DNA from: Siphonodentalium dalli
Lineage: Eukaryota; Mollusca; Scaphopoda; Gadilida; Siphonodentaliidae
Direction: 5' to 3'
Length of the DNA: 64,000 nucleotides
Assembly (NCBI GenBank): GCA_032622095.1
Contig: CP136061.1
Location: forward strand, 7,946,734 to 8,010,733
Shown one piece after another: positions 22,732 through 32,154 of the stretch. Below the pieces are notes generated by a model, which saw nothing but the letters and a program-made list of their open reading frames with translations, had not been told where the DNA came from and searched no databases. A program made the translations under genes and the position numbers. The first letter of the stretch is position 1, and the number at the start of each line of letters is the position of its first letter.

Positions 22732-23118
22732 ACCGCTATTCTCAAAGTAATTGACCAGAAAAACGGGGTGATACCCCGGTCATGACCGCGGTGATACCGG
22801 TAATAAACGGTAACAGTATCGAGATGGTCACGGCGGTGGAGTTACGGTATTGGGCGATAATGATACCGCAGTCTTTTAGCGGGCACCGCATTAATTTTTT
22901 GGAATACCGCGGTCTTTTAGTGGGCACTGCATTAATTTTTTTGAATACCACGTTGATTTTCATGGAACTCTTTGAGGGGAGGTATTTACTCCCACATACT
23001 TGTTCGCATTAACAAGCGGTATCAGTACCGCGGTATTGGAGGATACCGCGGTATAGTACCGCGGTATTAACGGGGTGACACCACGTTATTGGTGGTCAAT
23101 TACTTTAAGTATAGCGGT
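22732..23118. mobile_element. MITE nested in the MULE, CCGCGGT-rich
   Basis: Inverted ends TACCGCTAT(T/A)CT..AAAGTAATTGACCA, about 27 bp. The interior is packed with ACCGCGGTA-type palindromes in both orientations (GATACCGCGGTATAGTACCG near 23040) and a short direct duplication (GTCTTTTAG(C/T)GGGCAC near 22870 and 22910). It resembles 16380-16863 in layout and in the AAGTAA.TGRCC terminal motif. Confidence 0.75.
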
Positions 23119-23298
23119 AAGTGTTAATTAACGGGACCTGGGTCTGTTTGGTGATTATAATTAATTGAGTTGTGTACACTAATATGTGTTACTGTTTGTT
23201 AATCACTGCGATGTGTGAGTGCATAACATTGTAGGTGAGAAATATATTAAAGAAATAATTACAACTGATGCAAAAAAACACCTTCTGTAATCTGTCAC

Positions 23299-24234
23299 TT
23301 GGAAGAACAAATCCTACTTCTCAAATCAGCAATTGAAACTGGATCTATAATTGGTATCGACGGAACATTTAATCTTGCATCTTGCTATGTAACAACTATT
23401 ATTTTTAAAAACCCTAATATTATAAGGAAATCAACTTCAGATCCACCAATACTTTTAGGACCTTTATTGTTGCATTGGGATGGTACTTTTTAATCTTACC
23501 ATCGGTTTTTATCTTATTTATCAAGTAAATTAGCAGGCATTTCACAAGATAAAGTAACATTTGGAACTGGTGATGAATTGTAACTTGTGAATGCCATAAC
23601 ATCTTGTTTTCCAAACAGCACGCATACACTATGCACACGCCATCTTAAGGACAATCTTCTCCATAATATAAAAAAGACCGACAATGACGAGACTGTGCAA
23701 AAAGTAATCAATAAGGTTTTCAATACAAAGACTGGACTTCTGACGACAATTGACAATGGTAGACATACGATGCCGAGATTACGAACTAAAATATTTGACG
23801 CTCGAAAGCAAACTAAAAACATTCCTAAATTTTGGACTAATAACAATTGTGAATCAATGAATAATATTATTAAATTATCAACCGATTGGAAAATATTAAA
23901 ACTCCCAGACTTAACAGACAGACTTTATGAAATTGTAAATGATCAACTCAGGGATATTAGAAGTGCGCTACACTCAACTGGTGACTTTCAGTTAGCGGAA
24001 AAATTCAAAGTAAGACATCAAATTTGGGTAAACTTGCCACCGGAACGAAGAGATAGACGTCTAAAACAAATTCTACAATTCGTATCAGCTCCTTCGACTG
24101 TTTTGCTAACAACAGACGAAAAAAAAAGTCACAAAGGGCAATGTCACACACTCCCCTTAGATGGGGTAAATGTGCCGAGTCTCAAATGGTGGAGCTCGAG
24201 TGCTGTAATAAGTGAAACAGCACAAGCACTTTAA
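23299..24234 (+). pseudogene. MULE-type transposase, two in-frame stops
   Basis: One frame runs from 23299 to 24234 with two stop codons (TAA at 23491 and 23581) and no frameshift. Before the first stop: GSIIGIDGTFNLASCYVTTI, where the D of GIDGTF is the expected first catalytic residue, then PILLGPLLLHWD. After the second stop: NAITSCFPNSTHTLCTRHLK, the C..H segment typical of MULE domains, and later FWTNNNCESMNNIIK, whose E fits the last catalytic residue. The C-terminal part is rich in charged residues and shows no zinc finger. N-terminal domains were not found. Defective, but recent enough that the frame survives. Confidence 0.8.
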
Positions 24235-24609
24235 ACAAAACATAGGGGCACGTTGTCTGCCGGTCCAAAGCCCGGATAAAAGCTGATGGAAGTTTAAATT
24301 CATGTCAAACCGAGAAGACACTACAAACCGAGAACAAGCTTAATTATCAAACCGAGAAGACACTACAAACCGAGAACAAGCTTAATTAATTAAGCCGATA
24401 CGCTGTGTGTTAAACGAGATCGTCGCTCGGTGGCGCTTACAATTTGTTAACAATATGTCGGTTAAATGCATAAAAGTAAACATTTTAATGAAAATATTGA
24501 TGTCTACTGTAGATATTTCAAATAAAACACTATATTTAATGTATATAAGGCATTTTAAACCTTGTTCTCGGTAAATAGGGTGACCCGGCTGCAGCAGCAT
24601 TGGATTCTG

Positions 24610-25210
24610 AATTCTGACCAATATTTATCGAAATATCTTCAGCTAAAAATCGCTACGTAAACTCAAAAAACTCAAACTCAAGCAGAGCCCTGATAATAAG
24701 TAATCGGGAGGGCTCTGAATCCGACTTACAAGCGTAATTTTCTATCTCAAGTAAGATGTTTCTTATTGTTTGTTTCTTAAAATAATTTTTGTTTGAATCG
24801 TATAACGAATTTCGGAAACATTTGTTTCGATGTCACTAAAAGAAGAAGGGCGTAAGACCAAGGTATTTTCATGCCATTAACGAACATACGGAACTGAAAA
24901 TGTTAGTACAACTACGCGAAACAATTATACCGGAACAAGACGATAACTTATTTGTAACGGTAAAACCTGGTAAAACGTGTTAAAATTAACTTTTTGAAAG
25001 TCGATATATGACCACAAGACCCTCCTATTAATAATATGTTCATTGACTTACAGGTACATTGAACCAGGAAATTATCGTCCTATTAATTAGCCTAACCTGT
25101 AGGCCCTATTTTATGTAAGATTATGGAGTACTATTCGTAAAAGACGCCACAATGGAACACATGGAGTGTAATAATTTGTTTTCCACATGCCAACATGGTT
25201 TCCGAAAGAG
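24610..25210. other. No recognised feature
   Basis: Contains a small hairpin at 24687-24718 (AGAGCCCTGA/GGAGGGCTCT) and otherwise nothing I can name. Confidence 0.4.
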
Positions 25211-28140
25211 CAGATCATGTCCGTTTAAAATGTGCTGCAAGCTCCCTATATATGTGCGCGAAGCTCACTCAGTTTAAGATCATATAATGTGCGCGAAGCG
25301 CAGAAAGGGGCTGTAGGCCCCTCCCCCTCTAAATAAAGATTCCGAATTGAGCCTGTTTCAGTTAGTATAGATAAAGTAAAATATTTTGGTTGTTGCGTTC
25401 CATATGTGCATGCATATACATGGGTTGGGGAGATGGGGTGGGGGTAAAAATAGTTTTATTGAAATAAAGTGTTCATCATACAAACGGGCCGCGCAGTGCA
25501 GGCGTGTGATCATTAGGCGGCATGCATGCTGAATACAGGTTCCAAAGGGGGTCCGTTCAAAATGTGCAGCAAGCTCCCGAATATAGGCTCCTGAATTGAG
25601 TATGTTTCAGTTGGTGCATAGTATTTAAATAATATACTGATTTTGTTTCGTTCAGTATGTGCATGCGCATATGTGGACTGGGTGTGTAGAAACACAGTTT
25701 TAGCGAAATAAAGTGTTCCAACGCGCACCCAGTAACAAAAAGGAGAAGCATGACCATTCCATGCGTCCATGAACGCGGACACTAGAAAATAACAAAGAAC
25801 ATTTATATACCCGTCATTTTGTGACGGGCAACCTCCTATAACTTTTCAACCATGCGTGCAATGTTGCCCAAATTTGTACCATGGCCTATATTGTGTATTA
25901 GAAGATGACTGACCAAATTTCACGCCGATTGGTCAAAGCAAACCTGAGATATAACAGGGCCCCCAAATGCAGTATTTGCACTCAAGTAGACACTATTTCT
26001 TATGACGTTTGTCGAAATGACGTCATTGACGTCGAACGCAAACCAATACTTGCTTTGCTACTTCCATACGCTCTACCAAAGCGTTGTTGGAAATAGGCGC
26101 TAAATTAATGTGTCAGTTCAGGTTCAGTGTGAATTTATGTAACGAATGTTGATTTTGTCGCGGAAGTGCATGTATAATGGGGTGTATATAGAGTCAAGAC
26201 TCGAACGTTCTACCGTCGTTGGGAATGGGTGGATGTAGTGGTGTGCAGAGTCAAGACTCGAACGTTCGTCGTTGGGAATGGGTGCTAATATGGTATTTTA
26301 ATTTGCCAGTTGGGTTTGAACATAAATACAGAATGCTGTCTTTGATACGAAAGTTGTGCATTTGGTGTGGAATCGAAGGAGTATACCGGTATACACGGAA
26401 GATGGCGATTGGACACAGTCTGACCTCCCGCCAGTGGGTACCGTGAACTCAGTAAATTCGCCGGAACTCAGTTGGAAAAAGCACATTCCCGGGACAGGCC
26501 TAATAATAGGGCCTACAGTGTAAACAATACTGCCGATTCTAATTAATACTCTTTTAATATTTTGGTTGAGTGCAAATCTGATACAAGAATAAATGTTTAA
26601 AAGATCACAATGCGAAGCGCACGCAGTTTAAATTCATATAATGTGCGCGAAGCTCACAAAGGGGCTGCAGGCCCCTCCCCAGCTAAATAAAGGTTCCGAA
26701 TTGAGCCTGTTTTAGTTATATAGTATAGATTAAGTAAAATATATTGATTGTTGCGCTCCATATATGTGCATGCATATACGTGGGTTAAGGAGATGATGGT
26801 GGGGGCAAAAATACAGTTTTATTGAATAAAGTGTTCATACAAATAGGCCACGCAGTGCAGGGCGTGTGATCAATAGGCTGCATGTTGAATACCGGGTCCG
26901 TTTAAAATGTGCTGCAAGCTCCCTATATATGTGCGCGAAGCTCACTCAGTTTAAGATCATATAATGTGCGCGAAGCGCAGAAAGGGGCTGTAGGCCCCTC
27001 CCCCTCTAAATAAAGATTCCGAATTGAGCCTGTTTCAGTTAGTATAGATAAAGTAAAATATTTTGGTTGTTGCGTTCCATATGTGCATGCATATACATGG
27101 GTTGGGGAGATGGGGTGGGGGTAAAAATACTGTTTTAATGAAATAAAGTGTTCATCATACAAACGGGCCGCCCAGTGCAGGCGTGTGATCATTAGGCGGC
27201 ATGCATGCTGACCAAATTTCACGCCGATTGGTCAAAGCAAACCTGAGATCTAACATTAAATGCTTAATTTTTTTTAATTTTTTTTGTTTTTTTTTTGCTC
27301 TCATAATAAAGGCAAAAACATGAGGGATTAAGGAAAGGGTCACTCGACCCTTTCGACAATCCCGGGCTAGCCCCCCGAACCACTCACTCACTAGTGTCCG
27401 CGTTCATGGACACATGGAATGGTCATGCTTCTCCTTTTTGTTACTGGATGCGCGTTGGAACACTTTATTTCACTAAAACTGTATTTCTACACACCCAGTC
27501 CAGTCCACATACGCCTGCACTGTGCGATCCATTTGTATGAACACTTTTCAATAAAATTTTATTTTTTACCCCACCCCATCTCCCCAACCCATGTGTATGC
27601 ATGCACATATGGAACGCAACAATCAAAATATTGTACTTTATCTATACTGAAACAGGCTCAATTCGGGAGACTTTATTTAGCGGGGAGGGGTCTACAGCCC
27701 CTTTCTGCGCATCGCGCACATTATATGATCTTAAACTGCCTGAGCTTCGCGCACACATAGGGAGCTTGCAGCACATTTTAAACGGACCCCCTTTTGGAAC
27801 CTGTATTCAGCATGCAGCCTAATGATCACACGCCCTGCACTGCGCGGCCCATTTGTATGAACACTTTATTTCAATAAAAACTGTATTTTTGCCCCCACCA
27901 TCATCCCCCCAACCCACGTAATGGTAATATGCATGCACATATATGGAACGCAACAATCAAGATATTTTACTTTATCTATAGGCCAGCGCCTACTAACTGA
28001 AACAGGCTCTATTCGGAACCTTTATTTAGCGGGGGAGGGGTGTGCAGCCCCTTAGTGAGCTTCGCGCACATTATATGAATTTAAACTGCGTGCGCTTCGC
28101 GCACATTGTGATCTTTTATACATTTATTCTTTTATCAGAT
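25210..28140. repeat. Cluster of about 330-bp units in both orientations
   Basis: Units carry GTGCTGCAAGCTCCCTATAT, GTGCGCGAAGC, GGGGCTGYAGGCCCCTCCCC, TTCCGAATTGAGCCTGTTT and AATAAAGTGTTCAT. Forward copies begin near 25219, 25550 (diverged), 26590 and 26895. Reversed copies occupy about 27430-28130. A poly-T/CTAGCCCGGG block with the hairpin AAAGGGTCACTCGACCCTTT (27255-27375) sits at the symmetry centre. ORFs here read the repeat and are not genes. Confidence 0.8.
25772..25834 (+). repeat. Boundary repeat with CCCGTCA hairpin, left copy
   Basis: GCGGACACTAGAAAATAACA, then TATATACCCGTCATTTTGTG and ACGGGCAACC. The CCCGTCA/TGACGGG pair forms a hairpin. The same sequence stands in the same orientation at 30253-30323 and part of it inverted at 27395-27415. 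The two outer copies bracket the inverted repeat and the 262-codon ORF and may mark ends of a composite element. Confidence 0.6.
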
Positions 28141-28409
28141 TTGCACTCAACCGAAAGATTAAAAGAACATTAATTAGCGTCGCACGGTCGCAGTATTGTT
28201 TACACTGTATACATAGGCCTATTATTAGGCCTGTCCCGGGAATGTGATTTTTCTAACTCAGTTTGGCGAATTTACTGAGTTCACGGTACCCACTGGCGGG
28301 AGGCCAGACTGTCCATTCGCCATCTTCCGTGTATACCGGTAGGCCTACTCCTTCGATACTACATTCAAGGCACAACTTTCGTACCAAAGACAGCATTATT
28401 TACTTATGT

Positions 28410-28916
28410 TTAAAGGCACGTGAGGCCTTAGTTGTCGAAAATATTCATATTTGTTCCAATCACCGTAAACAGGAAAAACAGTATAATACGCATACAGTTT
28501 CGTTCATATATACCATGACCATCGCGTAAACAGCATGTTATCATAAAGACCTACTATATTGTACCTATAAGCAAGAGCCTGATTGTGTTACAGAAGACAG
28601 CACAATGCTACTGGCTAATCACACACAAATGGCATAAACGCTCTTTATTAGTTCCATATCAGGAATTCACCCACAAAGAACGCTCTTTATGTTTACCATC
28701 ATAATATAAACAAACATCAGAAAAGTAATTTTTTATGCTTTTGTTTACATAACAATGGTCAACCATATGACAATAACATACTGTTTATGCGATATTTCTT
28801 ATTTGTATACGGACAAAGTCTGTCTACATTTTGATGTTCTTTCTGTTTGTGGCGGTTTTTGACGATTGGAAATATTTTCACAGGATACCCACCGCCAAGG
28901 CCAACCGTACCTTTAA
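28410..28916. mobile_element. TTAA element in right arm of the inverted repeat
   Basis: Ends TTAAAGGCACGTGAGGCCTT and, from the right on the minus strand, TTAAAGGTACGGTTGGCCTT; TTAA lies at both edges. The corresponding place in the left arm (about 26315-26325, TTTGAACA) has no insertion. The interior holds two copies of the motif AACGCTCTTTAT. Confidence 0.7.
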
Positions 28917-29302
28917 ACCCAACTGGCAAATTAAAATACCATATTAGCACCCATGCCCAACGACGAACGTCCGAGTCTTGACTCTGCACACCTCTACATC
29001 CACCCATTCCCAACGACGGTAGAACGTTCGAGTCTTGACTACACCCCACTATACATGCACTTCCGCGACAAAATCAACATTCGTTATCTAAATTCACAAT
29101 GAACCTGAACCTGAACTGACACATTAATGTAGCGCTTATTTCCAACAACGCTTTGGTTGAGCGCATGGAAGTTTCGCCTACAAATAGCAAATCAAGTGTT
29201 GTACTGCGTTCGACGTCAATGACAAACGTCATAAGAAACAGTGTCTACTTGAGTGCAGATACTGCATTTGGGGACCATGCAAATTTGTGATGGTGATGGT
29301 GA

Positions 29303-30091
29303 TTACTTTTTCTTTTTCCTTTTCTTTTTTGGGTTTGGCTTTTCTGTTGATGATTGTGGTGACGGAGGAGATTTCTGTTGGAATTGTTGTAAGTAAAGTT
29401 GATGTCGCTGATTGTTGATTTTTGATATCCTCAACGCCTCTTGTGTCAATGCAATCTCTTTGTCTACCTCAGCCTTGAATTCATCTCGGACGGAGGCTGC
29501 GCTGGTGTTGTTGTTGGTGCTGGTGGAGCTGGGGGACACCGGGATGTTTAGGTAATCCGGTGTCCGAGGTGTAAAGTCCAGTTCCACGTCGAAGCTGGCG
29601 GCAGGAACATCTGGGGTGGTATCCACGTCCCTGTCTCCGCTAGCCTCGACGACGACAGCAGGGACCTCCGGCAGATCCACGGAATCCCTGCTAGTTGGTG
29701 TTATGTCTTCAGTCTCCATGCGGGTCGAGTCGTCTGGGCGTCTCTCAGACAACTTCGACCCGCCGGCTATGACTTTGGACGGCTGAGCCACACGGGAAGG
29801 GGCGACTGGCCGATCAACAGTCACCCCCTTCTGCTTCTTCCATTTCGCCCGTCTGGCAGCGTCCCTTCTTTTCTGTGAGGGTGTCTTTTTTTTCGGAGGC
29901 CCCTTCTTCATATTACAGCGGGTCTTGGCGTTCCTGTTCACGGCAGAAGACTTCTGGGTACCAGCTTCTTCTGTCCTGAATTCTACACAGAGAACCAGAG
30001 AGCCCCTGTTAGCTTGGAGTGTCCAACTAACAGCGTCAACTAACCGGCTTTTCTGTATAGCGGCCAACGCGGCTTCAGGGATTAGCTCCAT
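29303..30091 (-). CDS. Unidentified 262-residue ORF, basic and low-complexity
   Basis: A 262-codon minus-strand frame beginning MELIPEAALAAIQKSRLVDA. Residues about 60-90 are strongly basic (GPPKKKTPSQKRRDAARRAK); 120-205 are acidic and rich in P/S/T (including a long STSTNNNTSA stretch); 200-235 could form a coiled coil (VRDEFKAEVDKEIALTQEAL); the end is a lysine tail KKKRKKKK. GC content is clearly above its surroundings, which supports real coding. It lies directly beside the large inverted repeat and inside the CCCGTCA boundary repeats, with the stop 30 bp from the repeat arm. I do not recognise the family. An ORF1/gag-like protein of a mobile element is the likeliest guess, and a lineage-specific host protein or a partial exon are alternatives. 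Confidence 0.45.
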   Translation of the reverse strand: MELIPEAALAAIQKSRLVDAVSWTLQANRGSLVLCVEFRTEEAGTQKSSAVNRNAKTRCNMKKGPPKKKTPSQKRRDAARRAKWKKQKGVTVDRPVAPSRVAQPSKVIAGGSKLSERRPDDSTRMETEDITPTSRDSVDLPEVPAVVVEASGDRDVDTTPDVPAASFDVELDFTPRTPDYLNIPVSPSSTSTNNNTSAASVRDEFKAEVDKEIALTQEALRISKINNQRHQLYLQQFQQKSPPSPQSSTEKPNPKKKRKKKK

Positions 30092-30252
30092 AATCCGTCC
30101 TGAGCCTAATCCAAAACCATCTCAGTCTGGCGTCTCCACGAGGGCAGTTACAACCTGGGTCGCGACCGCACAACTCACTCGTGTAAACGCTCTAGCTTAC
30201 GAGGAACTAATGGAGCCAAATAAAATCTGACTTGTTCGCTCCACTCGCAGCT

Positions 30253-30323
30253 AGAGCGCGGACACTAGAAAATAACAAAGAAAATTATATACCCGTCATT
30301 TTGTGACGGGCAACCCCCTAGTA
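30253..30323 (+). repeat. Boundary repeat with CCCGTCA hairpin, right copy
   Basis: Direct copy of 25772-25834 (GCGGACACTAGAAAATAACA ... TGTGACGGGCAACC). Read on the minus strand it lies about 160 bp upstream of the start of the 262-codon ORF, so it may be the 5' terminus of that ORF's element. Confidence 0.6.
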
Positions 30324-30540
30324 TCACTATAACAACAAAGTTCATTACCGCTGATAATCAACGAACAATGGCTACGATAGACAAGTCACCCCGGACGGGT
30401 GTCAATTAACAGTAAACGTGAACACGACTCACGGCCTGATCACAAATCACGGATGGCACGTCGAGTCAGGTGTGAAATCCAACTATATATTACTGTCAAC
30501 ACAGAATTTCATTGGTCAAAATTAGATCATTGGTTAATTT

Positions 30541-30625
30541 TATCCAATGAGAAAACAGATTATCTTCTAACAACATCTTTCATAACCCCTATAAATATAT
30601 GTTGAAAATTTCAAAAATCATAATT
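30541..30625 (+). promoter_or_regulatory. Core promoter of the zinc-finger gene
   Basis: TATAAATA at 30590-30597 is followed about 75 bp later by a consensus splice donor (CAG/GTAAGTG at 30672/30673), which places a short non-coding first exon in between. CCAAT at 30544 and an inverted ATTGG at about 30511 lie at usual upstream distances. Transcription would be expected to begin near 30620. Inference from motif spacing only. Confidence 0.5.
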
Positions 30626-30672
30626 AGATTTCAATTTTCTCGGCGGTTTCTACATCAACTCAATTTTTACAG
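30620..30672 (+). other. Predicted non-coding first exon of the zinc-finger gene
   Basis: Bounded by the TATA-directed start and the GTAAGTG donor at 30673. The matching acceptor is the pyrimidine-rich TTTTTCTCTCTCAATTTTTAG ending at 32152, three bases before the ATG. The start position is approximate. Confidence 0.45.
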
Positions 30673-30852
30673 GTAAGTGAAATATGACATCATACCATTT
30701 CCTTTGTACCAGGCGTTGGGGAATATTTAATCATTTTATTATTGATTAATTATGGAATAAATGCGACTTTTTATCTCACCTTTACGCTACAAACAGATAG
30801 CAAGAAAAACTCTCATAGCGTCACTAACCTCTCTCACGTAATCGACCCTGTG

Positions 30853-30919
30853 CCAATGCATTCTCTTATATGTGAGAGTCGACCATATATCGCCTCACAT
30901 ATATAAGAGAATGCATTGG
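30853..30919. repeat. 67-bp palindrome in intron 1
   Basis: CCAATGCATTCTCTTATAT...ATATATAAGAGAATGCATTGG with diverged centre, preceded by CCCTGTG and followed by CCTAACAATTCTTTATC as in complete elements. The second hairpin and TTAA ends are absent. It lies in the predicted first intron of the zinc-finger gene. Confidence 0.75.
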
Positions 30920-31414
30920 CCTAACAATTCTTTATCATTTTTTATAATTGTTAGAAAATGATAAAAACAATGATAAAAAATGTTAAAGAATGTAAGAAAT
31001 TATGATAACAAAATTATAAAAATTATAATATTTAGGTTTAATAACTGTTTTGTATAAATTAGCACTGTCACGTAATCGTTTTTCATTTATATCTTCACTT
31101 TCCGTGATATTATGCTCGTTATTTGAAAATATGGAGAAATACAATATGTATATGTATAGTTTATTCTATTAATGAACAAGATTGTAAAAGAAAAATTAAT
31201 TGAAAATGACTTTACCTAAAACATTTAAAATTTATTCAATTGACAGTATACTCTAAACCCAATTTGACATGTTAAAATTGACTCACAAAGAGCGTTCTTA
31301 ACTGTAATGCTAAAATATTAGTGGGGAGAAAAAGTTACATCATCATTTCGTCCATTCACAACCGGAAGAACAACTTTGGTAGAATAGTCAAAGGTTGAGT
31401 TTTGACTGTTCTAT

Positions 31415-32051
31415 TTAAAGGGGTAATGGATGTTTTTATTGCTCAGAATATACGGTTCAATAAACGATGTATAGCATTCTACTGGTTACACGGAAAATCA
31501 TGTTAACTAAAATGTCTGCCATGTTTCTTGGAAACAAAAATATTATGATTTCAAACTACGCGCCATGTTTTTGACCTTCACCGGAGAAGACACGGGTCGC
31601 AGGAAGAACCGGAAGTTCATTGTTCGCAGCTTCGATTGATGCCTTCAATCTCTTCGATCGAACAATCTCACTCCCTATACAAATAATTGACGCTTTATGA
31701 CTTGTTTCTTTCTCCCTTTTTTCCGAATCGGTTATAACGGGCCTTCCTTTTGCAGGTAACATGTTTTGTTTGCAACTCAATCATGTTCGCGAACGGCCGT
31801 CGATAAAAGACACCCAACAGATGCGATTTCAAGAACCGTAACTCGTAATGGCATAATTCTCCATTTTATGACTCCAGCCATAAATGAATTTATATTAAAT
31901 AATTCAATTTTACTTTTATGATAGCCTGTTAACCGGAACGTTTTCAGTAGACATCGTCGACTCATATTAGTTATTTTATAATATAATATTGATATTAGAT
32001 CGCTATTGTCACCGGGAATTTATTGAAATTGGGGATACAGTACCCCTTTAA
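31415..32051 (-). mobile_element. Large TTAA element, copy 1, in intron 1
   Basis: Bounded by TTAA at 31415-31418 and 32048-32051, with termini AGGGGTAATGG and (from the right, minus strand) AGGGGTACTGTATCCCCAAT. Copy B has the empty site, CTATTTAAGAAAATAAATAT near 39800. Interior matches 58572-59222 in the opposite orientation. On the minus strand it keeps a 74-codon frame (31556-31780; MLPAKGRPVITDSEKREKET...) that is broken by a 1-bp loss in the 58.6-kb copy, suggesting remnants of a captured or ancestral coding segment. piggyBac-like by target site. Confidence 0.8.
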
Positions 32052-32154
32052 GAAAATAAATATGAAAGTACACCCTTTGACAATAATCCCCACGAACGTA
32101 AAAAGAAAACACGCACTTGATTTCTACCATGTTTTTCTCTCTCAATTTTTAGAC

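Larger units (their letters stand above)
22507..24596 (+). mobile_element. Mutator-like (MULE) transposon, inactive
   Basis: Inverted termini: left CTGCAGCGGACCTCCTATTT then ACCGAGAACAA; the right end read on the minus strand is CTGCAGCCGGGTCACCCTAT then TTACCGAGAACAA. Subterminal copies of ACCGAGAACAAG recur at 22530-22550 and 24310-24390. It contains a MULE transposase pseudogene (23299-24234) and a nested MITE (22732-23118). TTGGATTCT occurs both at 22450-22458 and at 24600-24608, which may be a 9-bp TSD of a slightly larger unit or coincidence. Confidence 0.7.
25540..29275. repeat. Large imperfect inverted repeat (about 3.7 kb)
   Basis: Left-arm landmarks reappear in reverse order on the opposite strand. 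25690-25790 (CACCCAGTAACAAAAAGGAG) corresponds to 27395-27500, 26340-26540 (CCCGGGACAGGCCTAATAAT) to 28185-28400, and 25960-26330 (AAGACTCGAACGTTC, TCGCGGAAGTGCATGTATAA) to 28890-29275. The right arm is interrupted by the TTAA element 28410-28916. The arms are diverged and segments are shuffled, so this grew by several rearrangements. Confidence 0.75.

Noticed and set aside
27419-27822. ORFs in the 330-bp unit cluster
   Set aside because: Repeat-derived frames that recur with each unit in both orientations.
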